64,000 bases of DNA from Aphanothece sp. CMT-3BRIN-NPC111 (GTDB taxonomy: Bacteria > Cyanobacteriota > Cyanobacteriia > Cyanobacteriales > JAHHGU01): contig JAHHGU010000006.1 of the NCBI GenBank assembly GCA_019359765.1, positions 87,306 to 151,305 of the forward strand, read 5' to 3'. The notes beneath the pieces were generated by a model. The model had not been told where the DNA came from. It was given only the letters and a program-made list of their open reading frames with translations, and searched no databases. The position numbers and the translations under genes are program-made. Below are positions 32,301 to 41,355 of the stretch, in pieces (position 1 is the stretch's first letter; every line of letters starts with the position of its first letter).

Positions 32301-33589
32301 GGTGCCCAGGCACTTGCAGAGAGAGGGCTTTGAGATAAGTCATGAAACTCTCGTGCTGCTCGATTAAAAATGGTCAAATTGCCTTGGGTATCACAAGCAA
32401 CTATGCCGTCTGAGACATTTTCCAGCACTGCCTTTTGAAACTGTTGTTCTTTTTCTAGCTCTCTGGCAATGCGTTTACGTTCGGTAATGTCGCGGGCGAT
32501 GGTTGCCACCCCTGAAATCTCACCCTCTGCATTCTTTATCAGGGAGATAGTTAGAGAAACATCTATTTTTTTACCGTCTTTTGTCACCCAAACTGTGTCA
32601 AAATTCTCAATAGTTTCTCCTGGGTTGCTCTGTTCAACAATTTGATCTATCTCCTCTGGAGCAGTGGGCGGAACCAAAAGGGAGATATGGCGACCTTTAA
32701 CCTCAGTAGCAGAGTAGCCTAAAAGTCTGGCGGCGGCTGAGTTCCAAGTTTGGATAATGCCATTCACACTCGTGCCGATTGTCGCGTCATGGGAAGATTC
32801 CACAATTGCAGCCAAAAGCAGGCGCTCTTGTTCAATTCGACGATCGAAAAGGGAGGTGAGCAGGGTTAAGCCCAGGATAACTAATGTGCCAGCCCCAACC
32901 GCCACTGCCAGCCTTGAGGTGCCCAAGATAGAGGATGAATTCTCTATGACTTGGTTAGTCGGCTGCATACTGGCTGCTGCCATCCCGGTATAGTGCATCC
33001 CGGCGATCGCTGCTCCCATCAGGACAGCACTGCCAAGCTTTTGCCCGATCGCACTTGGTGTATTACTTTTGCGAAGCTTGAAGGCTAACCACATAGCAGC
33101 TAAAGATGCCCCAATCGCGATCGCAATCGAGAGTGCAACCAACTTAGGATCATAGGAGACGACAAGCGCTACGGGCATAGCTTCGTTTACTGCCTGCATT
33201 TGCATCCCCGCCATGCCAATGTAGTGCATCGAAGCAATCCCCAACCCCATAAAGATGGCTCCACCGAGCAACGGCTGCCAACCCATACTTTCGCGGCTAA
33301 CAATGAAAAGAGCGGCAAAAGAAGCAACAATAGCCACTAATATAGAAACCAAGACGATAGGAAGGTTGTAGCCAATAGGAATCGGCAGCTTGTATGCCAG
33401 CATCCCGACGAAGTGCATCGACCAGATGCCAATTCCCATCGCTGTAGCGCCTCCAACCAGCCACAGATTACGGCTCGGCCCTTGTGCTGCTTTTACCCGC
33501 CCAGCTAAATCTATGGCGCTGTAGGAAGCAATAATGGCGATCGCAACTGAAAGAATAACAAGGCTGATATCATACGTGGCTATCATCAT
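29288..33589 (-). CDS. MHYT-domain, multi-PAS sensor histidine kinase
   Basis: MHYT motifs WSMHFVGM, SMHYIGM, GMHYTGM; several PAS/PAC modules; SHEFRTPLATIL H-box; GTGLGLSIVKRMVDLHGG. Confidence 0.95.
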   Translation of the reverse strand: MMIATYDISLVILSVAIAIIASYSAIDLAGRVKAAQGPSRNLWLVGGATAMGIGIWSMHFVGMLAYKLPIPIGYNLPIVLVSILVAIVASFAALFIVSRESMGWQPLLGGAIFMGLGIASMHYIGMAGMQMQAVNEAMPVALVVSYDPKLVALSIAIAIGASLAAMWLAFKLRKSNTPSAIGQKLGSAVLMGAAIAGMHYTGMAAASMQPTNQVIENSSSILGTSRLAVAVGAGTLVILGLTLLTSLFDRRIEQERLLLAAIVESSHDATIGTSVNGIIQTWNSAAARLLGYSATEVKGRHISLLVPPTAPEEIDQIVEQSNPGETIENFDTVWVTKDGKKIDVSLTISLIKNAEGEISGVATIARDITERKRIARELEKEQQFQKAVLENVSDGIVACDTQGNLTIFNRAAREFHDLSQSPLSASAWAPNYDLYFADGETPMAKEDIPLFKALQGEKFHNLEMAIAPKQGIKRTLLASGEAIFDSQGNKLGAVVSMHDTTDRKIALKFLENAKEQLEIKVRERTAQLDQANQKLQAEIAQRIQAKQALAAVNKELRKNELRFRSLVANIPGVIYRCLCDSNWTMDFISDAIGDISGYPASDFLNNRVRNYASIIHPDDRERIKQLVNEALDQKTPYILEYRIIHAEGSIRWVYEKGRAYFGLNGNAAWLDGAIFDITERQQAEEELRDMRVALENTVEGISRLDTQGRYISCNWPYANKLGYEPEEMIGKEWSLTAHPEDMEKMSAAYQQMLTDGKAEVEARAICKDGAVFYKQVAMSKAYNRQGQFAGHYCFMNDITERKLAEEKLKESEERFRLLVEGVKEYAIIMLDADGYVASWNGAAERIKGYKAEEIVGQHFSRFLTPEDLKRGKPKHELKVAETEGKYEEEGWRLRKGGSRFWANVLINPLRDEAGNIRGFSKVTRDITDRKLAEEKLKESEERFRLLIEGVKDYAIFMLDNQGYVISWNAGAERIHGYKAEEIIGQHFLHFYFEEDVQSGHPDYALIVAEAQSRYEEEGWRLRKDGSVFWANVLITALRDEAGSIRGFSNVTRDITARKQDEQRLRKWGDIFQHTGQGLIIANPGSKVLEMMNPALASMHGYTVEELTGRPFPSIIASECLAETLEHIELSYNKEQYAFETKHIRKDGTVFPVLVDITNVMDNAGKIAYSIINVQDITQRQQAEAEIRNALAKERELGELKTRFISMTSHEFRTPLATILSSTELLEHYSHKLKEQEKQDLFRQIERATQRMTQLLEDVLAINKAEAGKLQFNPAPLNIENLCRDIVNEMQLNAGDRHEIVFIKLGECINTVMDEKLLQHILSNLLSNAIKYSPQGGRVEFELVCEDKQAIFKIKDHGIGIPIEDREKLFESFHRAQNVGNIPGTGLGLSIVKRMVDLHGGNIKVASKVGVGTTFIVNIPLNVGVKTNDQDFSN

Positions 33590-33700
33590 TAACTGCCTTC
33601 GTTCTTATCTTAATAGTAAGATTGATTGCCTCAAGGAGTCTTTTGCTCTGCTGAGCATAGAAAAATATTCACCAATTGCATTAAAAAAACTGCCGCTTCT

Positions 33701-34120
33701 TTAACCTTTAGCCTGCAATTCCTTCTGCAAATACTTTCCCCACTCAGCTGCCAGAGGTATTTCTGTAAAGGGGATACGCACCGGCGTCGCCGATTCTGCC
33801 AACAAGAATTCCAGCGCCACAACACCTCCTTTGCGAGGTGGCGTTTCCATATCTACTGGCTTGTCATCCACTAGTAGGCGAACAAATTTAACATCTTTGA
33901 GAGAAAAGGTTTCCATATCCGCTGGTTCCTGGCGCGTGGGTTTTCCCCAAGTCAAGGCGCTGCCTTTTTGACCCAACACGGCATAGATATCATACTTTGC
34001 CCGCTCAAACTGGGACGCCCATCGACGATAGGCTTCAACTTTTTGATACTCGTTCCAACCTGACCAGGCTAACCAGAAAAACGCTGCCAGCAGGGGCAAC
34101 CACATTAAACCACGTTCCAT
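33701..34120 (-). CDS. Conserved hypothetical protein with N-terminal transmembrane helix
   Basis: Complete ORF, no overlapping better ORF, hydrophobic N-terminus. Confidence 0.6.
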   Translation of the reverse strand: MERGLMWLPLLAAFFWLAWSGWNEYQKVEAYRRWASQFERAKYDIYAVLGQKGSALTWGKPTRQEPADMETFSLKDVKFVRLLVDDKPVDMETPPRKGGVVALEFLLAESATPVRIPFTEIPLAAEWGKYLQKELQAKG

Positions 34121-34446
34121 ATCTAGATCTCCGTAAAGGTATTCCGGTTATAGTTTTTAGTTGCTAGTTGTTAGTTGTTAGTTGTCAGTGGTCAAGTGTT
34201 GACCCATCACCAATCGCCAATCGCGATTCCCTTAGAGTTACGTTCATTTTCACCCACCTACTTACATCTTGGCTGTGAAATTGAACATCGAGAGATCCAA
34301 CTAACTACTAACCACGTAGAGACGTTCCGGCGGAACGTCTCTACTACTAACGGCTTCCTCTGTAACTATCCTGCAACATCAGCGCCAGATATGATGAGCT
34401 TGAGTTATGGTGGTGATTACACTGGCGCTACGGGTAAGCGTTTGCC

Positions 34447-36228
34447 ATGAGAAAGCTTTTGATATTGTGCTTGTTTGTATTGGGGCTAAGTTTTACCCTG
34501 TTTAACTTTAAGGGTTTGGCTTCTCAGGGGGAGTTTGATTCTATTGTGCTGGACTTTCGTGAAGATGTGCCAGCAGCGCAGATTACCGAACAGGTAAGTG
34601 CGATCGCGCAACAGTATAACCTCAACCCCCGCCTGAACAGCGAATTTTCTCTATCAGATCATGTGTATATTGTCAAAGGCGATCGCCAACTCTTAAAAAC
34701 CCTGAAAAAGTCCGCCTTAGCCAAGCAAACCGAATATATTGAACCCAACTATATCTATAAAGCTCTAGAAGTTCCCAACGACCCCGACTACGGCAAGCAG
34801 TGGAACCTGCGAAGTATCAATGTCGAACAGGCATGGGAGGACACTAAAGGTAAAGACATCACAGTAGCCGTGATTGATACAGGTGTCACTCGCGTTCCGG
34901 ACTTGAAGGATACCAAGTTTGTCAAAGGCTACAACTTTATTACTGACCAAATTGAAGCTAGCGATGACATCGGTCACGGCACTCATGTTGCTGGTACGAT
35001 CGCCCAATCCACTAACAACGGCTACGGCGTTGCCGGTATTGCCTACGAAGCCAGTATCATGCCCATAAAAGTATTAGACATGGGTGGCGGCACAGTTGCC
35101 GATATTGCTGAAGGCATCCGCTTTGCCGCTGATAACGGTGCTGACGTTATCAACATGAGCTTGGGGGGTAGTGGTGAAAGCCAGATTATGGAAGAAGCGG
35201 TTAATTATGCCCACGCTAAAGGCGTTGTCGTTGTAGCCGCAGCTGGCAACGAAAGCCGAAATTCCGCCTCTTACCCAGCTCGTTATCCCTATGCGATCGG
35301 TGTTGCCGCCTTGGATGCTGCTGGTCAAAAAGCATCTTACTCCAACTTTGGTGCTGGCGTGGATATCTCCGCCCCCGGTGGCTTAACGGATGGGGAAAAT
35401 ACAGCTGGTGGAATTCTACAAGAAACGATTAACTATGAAACAGGCTTACCCACCTTTGCTTCCTTCCAAGGAACAAGTATGGCCGCGCCTCACGTTGCTG
35501 GTGTTGCCGCTTTGGTAAAAGCCGCAGGTGTTAAAGAGCCAGATGAAATTATTAACGTCCTCAAGCAGTCAGCACGAGTTGTTCAGGAAGACCCCTTAAA
35601 TCACTTTGGTGCTGGTCATTTAGATGCAGCAGGTGCCGTCAAACTTGCCATTAAAGGGCAAATTACCTTCCGCGACTTCTTCCGCTGGCTACGGGATCAC
35701 GGTTACCTCAACCCAGTTTTCTGGATTGATGGGGGTGCGATCGCACTTTTACCCAAAATCGCGATGGTATTGGGTTCATACCTGCTAGCCTGGTTTCTGC
35801 GGAATTACTTCCCCTTCGCTTGGAGTTGGTCGCTTACTAGTGGGTTAGTTGCTGGTAGTTCGGGATTGTTTTTCCTGCGCGGCTTTTATATCTTCGACCT
35901 TCCCCAATGGCCTTTCCGATTTATGGGCAGTTCTATTCCCGAACTCGGTAACACCATTCAAGGCAGTACAGCATTAAATCCCTTCTTTGCCAGTGTCCTA
36001 ATTCCCTTAGTTCTCATAGCCTTGCTACTGGGACACCCGAAATGGAAGTGGTTGGCCATTGGTTCTGCCCTTGGCGTGGCATCCTGTTTAGCCGTCAGTG
36101 CTGTTGTCTCCCCAGCCGTTTGGGGGTTAGGCACTGGCGTTTTAGCTCGTGGGTTCCTGATTGCCAATGCCCTACTATGTTATGGTCTTGCTCATTTAGC
36201 CTCTAAACCTTCGGAGCAAACAGCATGA
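34447..36228 (+). CDS. S8 family (subtilisin-like) serine peptidase with C-terminal TM region
   Basis: VAVIDTGV, DIGHGTHVAGTIA, GTSMAAPHVAGVAAL. Confidence 0.95.
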   Translation: MRKLLILCLFVLGLSFTLFNFKGLASQGEFDSIVLDFREDVPAAQITEQVSAIAQQYNLNPRLNSEFSLSDHVYIVKGDRQLLKTLKKSALAKQTEYIEPNYIYKALEVPNDPDYGKQWNLRSINVEQAWEDTKGKDITVAVIDTGVTRVPDLKDTKFVKGYNFITDQIEASDDIGHGTHVAGTIAQSTNNGYGVAGIAYEASIMPIKVLDMGGGTVADIAEGIRFAADNGADVINMSLGGSGESQIMEEAVNYAHAKGVVVVAAAGNESRNSASYPARYPYAIGVAALDAAGQKASYSNFGAGVDISAPGGLTDGENTAGGILQETINYETGLPTFASFQGTSMAAPHVAGVAALVKAAGVKEPDEIINVLKQSARVVQEDPLNHFGAGHLDAAGAVKLAIKGQITFRDFFRWLRDHGYLNPVFWIDGGAIALLPKIAMVLGSYLLAWFLRNYFPFAWSWSLTSGLVAGSSGLFFLRGFYIFDLPQWPFRFMGSSIPELGNTIQGSTALNPFFASVLIPLVLIALLLGHPKWKWLAIGSALGVASCLAVSAVVSPAVWGLGTGVLARGFLIANALLCYGLAHLASKPSEQTA

Positions 36229-36452
36229 GCATCACTGTCACTGGCAGTATTGAACGCAAAGGATTTGGTCCAGGCACTTGGGCAATAGTTTCGGAAGACA
36301 AAACTTACGAACTCAAGAATGCCCCAGAAGAGTTACGAAAAGCGGGACTGAAAGCCAAAGTCAAAGGCTCGGTACGAGATGATGTGATGACCTTTGCCAT
36401 GATTGGCCCAGTCCTGGAAGTGGAATCTTTTGAGACGATTAGTTCTGACTAG
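36225..36452 (+). CDS. Small conserved hypothetical protein
   Basis: Overlaps the 3' end of the subtilase gene by 4 bp; complete 75-aa ORF. Confidence 0.65.
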   Translation: MSITVTGSIERKGFGPGTWAIVSEDKTYELKNAPEELRKAGLKAKVKGSVRDDVMTFAMIGPVLEVESFETISSD

Positions 36453-36777
36453 CAGCCTCTGCTGCATTTAGAACTGCTTGCAGTCGGTTTCTAAACTCTC
36501 CTTTGGGATGTCCGCCTTTAACCTCACCCAAAATCTGAAATTCTCCTTCTGGAGATTCGCAGATGAGGTAGGTAGGCCATCCCATTTCTGCTTTGTTGGG
36601 ATACTGGGTTAACAAAATCTGGCGATACTTACGGTAAGTCGCCGTGTCCTGCATTTTGACATCAATAAATTGCAAGCCCAGTTCCTCTGTTACCTTTTGG
36701 TCATAGAAAGACATCTTGTGGCAAATGCCGCAGTCTTCTGAAGAGAACTTGATTACAGCCCGATCCATTGCTTGCAT
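36439..36777 (-). CDS. Thioredoxin-fold protein
   Basis: VIKFSSEDCGICHKMSFYD (CxxC) followed by a thioredoxin-like pattern. Confidence 0.8.
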   Translation of the reverse strand: MQAMDRAVIKFSSEDCGICHKMSFYDQKVTEELGLQFIDVKMQDTATYRKYRQILLTQYPNKAEMGWPTYLICESPEGEFQILGEVKGGHPKGEFRNRLQAVLNAAEAASQN

Positions 36778-36981
36778 GATCTCCTTTGATTACGCCTTTT
36801 TTCAGCTTAGCGTTCTACAAAGAAGGTTGTCTGAGGCTTATACCGTTACGCTGGGAAAAAAGCTAGTGCGATCGCCGCAAGGCGGCGCGCTAGCGTGATC
36901 GCAATTATGCGGTTCTTCCACCATCGCGTAGCGTGTTGCTCTCGCAACGTATCGCCTTCAGAAGGTTTGCAGGCTATATTC

Positions 36982-37102
36982 TCAGGACTTACGCACTAAA
37001 AGCCTAAAACCTTGATACCCCCTAGCCCCCCTTAAAAAGGGGGGAACGCTCAAAGTCCCCCTTTTTAACCCTGATTTAGGGGGATCTATGCGTAAGTGCT
37101 GA
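36982..37102. mobile_element. MITE-like element with 14-bp terminal inverted repeats
   Basis: TCAGGACTTACGCA at 36982 and TGCGTAAGTGCTGA ending 37102 (13/14 complementary); internal CCCCCCTT/AAGGGGGG hairpin. Confidence 0.75.
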
Positions 37103-37287
37103 TTCTTTTTCTTGAGCATAAAGGCTTCGCAGCCACTGCACTGCTGCTTCTGATAGTCCAAATTTTATCGAAAAAAGATGGGAGGTTGAGAGCCTCCGTG
37201 CTTTTAGCCGGAGGGTGAAAACCGACTCAGGAGACTTTAGTCTCTCGTATCCTACAAAGTGTTGTAGGATGTGCTAGAATAATTGAC

Positions 37288-38466
37288 ATGACAGAACTAA
37301 CGTTAACACTAAAGCTCCCTTTTTATCGACTCAATCAGTCGAAAGCCGTCGAGTTTGAACGTCTTACGGTTGTTAACACATCTGTGGCTAACGATTTGCT
37401 GCGTGTTGAGAAAGTCGAGCGTTATAAGTTAACTAGTGCTGCATTTAGGCACGTTGAGATTGGCTCAATGTGGATTAATCAAACAATCCGAAATGCTAAT
37501 GCTAAGACCAAGGTAAAACACTTCAAGCGTATGTGGCTAGAAGTGAATAACCAAGGGTATGAGGTGTTGAAATCGGGTGAGTTGTACGCTATTTCTTTCA
37601 GCCTCTATAGAGGCAGGAAAGGGCGTATTCCTCTTGCTATTCATCAAGCTTCGCATCCCCTAGTCTTAGACAAGATAATTTCAAGGGAAGCCAAACTAGG
37701 TTCTCTGAAAATTTGTAAGTCCAAGAAAGGAATTTGGTATGCACTGGTAGCAGTTTCTATGCAAGTTGCGGATGCTGCACCAGTAAAAGACTGGATTGGA
37801 GTAGATAGAGGACAAAATAATATTGCTGTTGCTGCATTACCAAAGGGATTTGGCAGATTCTGGAAAGGTGGAAGAGTTAAGAGATTGAGATGGCAGTTTC
37901 AACGCACTCGCTCCTCACTTCAAGCAGCCAAACAACTTAAGGAAGTTCAGCGACTAGAGCAACGTGAAAGACGCATCATGACACATATTAATCACATAAT
38001 CTCTAAGCAACTAGTTCAGTTCGCTTGTGATTATGGTTGCGGGTTGCGATTTGAAGATTTGTCTGGCTGTCGTCAGACAATGAAGCAGAAAAAGAAAACA
38101 AAAAGTAACGCTGCTAAAAATCGTGATACCTGGTCATTCTATCAGCTAGAGACGATGACACGATACAAAGCTATCCGTGCCGGAGTGCCTGTTGAATCTG
38201 TACCGGCTCCGTATACTAGTAAATCAGACCATCGTAACGGCGTGATTGGTAAGCGCAATGGAGATTGGTTTAAAGGTTTCGATGGGTATCGCTGTAATGC
38301 TGATTGGAATGCCTCGCAGAATATAGGTCAATGGTTAGGTTTTTCATGCCCTCTGGATCTTCAGAAAGCTGTGTCTGCAATGGGCATAGTTGATGTAGAG
38401 GGTGAGGTCAATGACAGTCCTTTAACTAGTGAAGCGTCTAGGACTGTGGCTTTAGCCCAGTCCTAG
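37288..38466 (+). CDS. tnpB: TnpB-family protein (RNA-guided endonuclease family)
   Basis: RuvC-like motifs DWIGVDRGQNNIAVAAL, GLRFEDLSG, YRCNADWNASQNIG. Confidence 0.85.
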   Translation: MTELTLTLKLPFYRLNQSKAVEFERLTVVNTSVANDLLRVEKVERYKLTSAAFRHVEIGSMWINQTIRNANAKTKVKHFKRMWLEVNNQGYEVLKSGELYAISFSLYRGRKGRIPLAIHQASHPLVLDKIISREAKLGSLKICKSKKGIWYALVAVSMQVADAAPVKDWIGVDRGQNNIAVAALPKGFGRFWKGGRVKRLRWQFQRTRSSLQAAKQLKEVQRLEQRERRIMTHINHIISKQLVQFACDYGCGLRFEDLSGCRQTMKQKKKTKSNAAKNRDTWSFYQLETMTRYKAIRAGVPVESVPAPYTSKSDHRNGVIGKRNGDWFKGFDGYRCNADWNASQNIGQWLGFSCPLDLQKAVSAMGIVDVEGEVNDSPLTSEASRTVALAQS

Positions 38467-38502
38467 ACAACCGCTAGAATCCCTCGTGCTTCAAGCCGAG
38501 GG
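38436..38502 (+). ncRNA. Putative 3' structured region of TnpB guide (omega/re) RNA
   Basis: Two consecutive hairpins: GTCTAGGACTG...CAGTCCTAGAC (spanning the stop codon) and CCCTCGTGCTTCAAGCCGAGGG; position matches TnpB guide RNAs. Confidence 0.45.
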
Positions 38503-38586
38503 AGTGTCAATGAGCTGTTTTTTGAACGAACCGCAAAGACGCAAAGGGCACAAAGTAAAGAGTCTTGTGTATAGCTCTTAGTCTCT

Positions 38587-39231
38587 TTAAGGTGACAGAC
38601 GCTCAATAGCCCAACTGTTATCATCGCATCGGCGATAGTGTAAGCGATCGTGGAGGCGGTTTGGACGCCCCTGCCAGAACTCAATTGCTGTTGGGACAAC
38701 TCGGTAGCCTCCCCAATGTGGAGGTCGAGGGATCTCCTGGTGTTCATATTTCTCTTTCAGTTCCTGCAATTTAGTTTCAATCACCTGGCGGCTGCTGATC
38801 ACCTGGCTTTGAGGCGACGCCCAAGCACCTAGCTGACTGCCCAAGGGGCGGCGGTGAAAATAGGCATCTGATTCCGCATCTGTCACTTTCTCGACGCGAC
38901 CTTGAATGCGAACCTGGCGTTCCAGTTCCGCCCACCAAAAAACCAAGGCTGCCTGCGGATTTGCCTGGAGTTCTTGCCCTTTGTGACTGTCGTAGTTGGT
39001 ATAGAAAACAAAGCCCTGTTCGTCGAAGTTCTTCAGCAGCACTATTCTCGCTGAGGGCTTACCATCTGGGGTCGCGGTAGCCAGGGTCATCGCATTCGGT
39101 TCTGGCAATTGTGCTGCCAGTGCCTGGTCAAACCATTTTTGGAATTGTTGGAAAGGATTAATCTCAGCATCAGCTTCGCTTAGGCCATGCAGAGTGTACT
39201 CAGAACGCAAATCAGCTATGCTCGTATCCAT
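38587..39231 (-). CDS. pdxH: Pyridoxamine 5'-phosphate oxidase
   Basis: [42 protein letters not shown] and C-terminal [16 protein letters not shown]. Confidence 0.95.
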   Translation of the reverse strand: MDTSIADLRSEYTLHGLSEADAEINPFQQFQKWFDQALAAQLPEPNAMTLATATPDGKPSARIVLLKNFDEQGFVFYTNYDSHKGQELQANPQAALVFWWAELERQVRIQGRVEKVTDAESDAYFHRRPLGSQLGAWASPQSQVISSRQVIETKLQELKEKYEHQEIPRPPHWGGYRVVPTAIEFWQGRPNRLHDRLHYRRCDDNSWAIERLSP

Positions 39232-39492
39232 CTAGAAATTGGTCTTAAGGTACGCTTTAACGTTGGAAACAAAGGTGCGATCGCGACAAGTAGCTAAGGC
39301 ATTGATCTCCATGCCTACAGTAATTCGCTGCCCTCTTTATCCTCTAAGAGTGGATTGTAGCTTGCGGGAGCAAACGTTACCCTCAAGAACACTTCCGTGG
39401 CTCAGGCGAGCCGCTAAATCACGAGAAATTAAATTTTGTGTAAAGCTGGATTGGACGATTCGGCGTGAGCCGCTACTACAGGTTGGAAAGCG

Positions 39493-40575
39493 ATGCACCG
39501 TTCAACCAAGTTTCAACGCCTCCTAATTCTGGGCTTGAGTGGCCCGATTATTGCTCTCAATATCTGGCTGCTATCTCAGCTTTTTCGGTACTTTGAGCAT
39601 CTGATTACGGTGCTAACCATTGCCACAATTCTTTCCTTCCTGCTGAATTACCCTGTAGAGAGTTTACAGCGCTTTCGCTTCCAGAGAAATCAGGCTGTGA
39701 GTATCGTTTTGCTCCTGACTTTAACACTTTTGGTCGTACTGGGTGTTACGTTGGTGCCGAGCATTATAGACCAAACGACAGATCTATCAAAGCAAGTACC
39801 AGAGTGGTTAAAGAGCAGTAATGAGAATCTGAACCGACTAGACGAGTGGGTAAAAATTCGTCGTTTGCCGTTGGATCTTAAGGTTTTTCGCGATCGCATC
39901 AATGCCAATATTGAAACTCAAGGCCAGGCTGTGGCTACCCAGGCTGTAGGATTGGCAGGGATTCTGGTGTCTGGATTACTAGACTTTGTGTTAGTAGTAG
40001 TTCTGGCATTTTATATGCTGCTTTATGGCGCTCGCCTGTGGCAGAGTGTGATTAACCTGTTGCCGCCTCACATCGGACTACCCTTGAGCGAATCCCTGCG
40101 GCTAAACTTTCAAAAATTTTTCATTAGCCAGCTGCTACTAGGGCTGTTCATGGCGGGAACTCTCACCCCAATTTTTTTAGCCCTCAAAGCACCTTTCCCG
40201 CTGCTGTTTCCCCTGCTGATTGGCAGTGCAGAACTGATTCCGTTTATCGGCGCGACCTTGGGAATTGGTATAGTGACGATTCTGGTGGCACTGCAAAATT
40301 TTAGGTTAGCGATTGAGGTAGCGATCGCCTCCATTATCATGCAGCAGATCAAAGACAACCTCTTGGCTCCCAAGTTAATGGGAGATTTCATCGGTCTCAA
40401 TCCCATCTTGATCTTCATCGCCTTATTAATGGGAGCTAGGATAGCTGGCTTATTAGGCGTTATTGTGGCAGTGCCGATTGCGGGAACCATTAAAGGTACT
40501 ATAGATACTCTCCGCAGCCAGCGTCAGCCCCAAGTCGTAACAACTGAGACTGTTATGGGCGATCGCTCCAACTAG
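39493..40575 (+). CDS. AI-2E family transporter
   Basis: Multi-TM protein, PFPLLFPLLIGSAELIPFIGATLG, DNLLAPKLMGDFIGLNPILIFIALLMGARIAGLLGVIVAVPIA. Confidence 0.9.
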   Translation: MHRSTKFQRLLILGLSGPIIALNIWLLSQLFRYFEHLITVLTIATILSFLLNYPVESLQRFRFQRNQAVSIVLLLTLTLLVVLGVTLVPSIIDQTTDLSKQVPEWLKSSNENLNRLDEWVKIRRLPLDLKVFRDRINANIETQGQAVATQAVGLAGILVSGLLDFVLVVVLAFYMLLYGARLWQSVINLLPPHIGLPLSESLRLNFQKFFISQLLLGLFMAGTLTPIFLALKAPFPLLFPLLIGSAELIPFIGATLGIGIVTILVALQNFRLAIEVAIASIIMQQIKDNLLAPKLMGDFIGLNPILIFIALLMGARIAGLLGVIVAVPIAGTIKGTIDTLRSQRQPQVVTTETVMGDRSN

Positions 40576-40647
40576 TTGAAGAAAAGCGCCGGGCGCACTT
40601 AAACTCACCTCTGCCCCTAGAAGTAAAATAGGCACATAATTTCCAAA

Positions 40648-41013
40648 TTGAGGATTCACAGCCTAATGCGACAAATTAATTTTTTGATTATTTTTGCTTT
40701 GTGTTTAGCCTTGGTTTTATTCAGTCTAGAAAATACCGAGTCTGCTGTCATTCAAATTGTCCAAGGTATCCAGGTTCAAGCCCCCTTGTCTATTGAATTA
40801 ATTTTTGCCATGGGAGTTGGGGCAGTCATTGCGTGGCTTTTTAGTGTCTGGATACGCTTGCAACGCCTGATTGAATCCCGTGAGCAAATTCGCCAAAGCC
40901 GCCAGAAAGATCAACGCATTAACGAACTAGAGCAAGACATTGAACGCTACAAAGCTGAGATCGAACAACACCAGCTACCACAAGCATCTGACCAAATAAT
41001 TAGTAATTCGTAG
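40648..41013 (+). CDS. LapA family (DUF1049) membrane protein
   Basis: FALCLALVLFSLENTESAVIQIV..., two TM helices and coiled-coil tail. Confidence 0.8.
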   Translation: MRIHSLMRQINFLIIFALCLALVLFSLENTESAVIQIVQGIQVQAPLSIELIFAMGVGAVIAWLFSVWIRLQRLIESREQIRQSRQKDQRINELEQDIERYKAEIEQHQLPQASDQIISNS

Positions 41014-41263
41014 TATGCGCTCCGCGCAGGCTACGCCAACGTAATTCGTAATTAATGAGAGTAAGATCAAAAGCCCCGTTCCTTGAGTTATGGAATCCCC
41101 AAAAGGCGTAGTACCATTATTTCTTGTCCCCACATTCATGTGTGCAGTAATTACGAATGATCAATTACGAATTGGAGCTTATCGACTTGACCCCTTGCCT
41201 CTTGAGGCAAAAGACGCAGAAGCCTTTGCTCACTAAATCTATCTCTAGCTTTAACCTATGACC

Positions 41264-41355
41264 AAAATAATTCGTAATTGCCGGTTTCAAGCCCCTAAAT
41301 TTATTTATGGGGTATTAATTACGAATTACGAATTACGAATTGGAGCGCAGCGACA
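41264..41355. mobile_element. Copy A of a ~92-bp MITE-like repeat abutting the scpA start codon
   Basis: AATTCGTAATT/AATTACGAATT inverted repeat, CCCCTAAATTTATTTATGGGG core, near-identical to 48379-48470; TGACC on both sides. Confidence 0.75.

Larger units (their letters stand above)
37160..38510 (+). mobile_element. Orphan IS200/IS605-type element (tnpB only)
   Basis: TnpB ORF flanked by related hairpins: CCTCCGTGCTTTTAGCCGGAGG upstream and CCCTCGTGCTTCAAGCCGAGGG (38481-38502) downstream; no tnpA; ends approximate. Confidence 0.7.
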
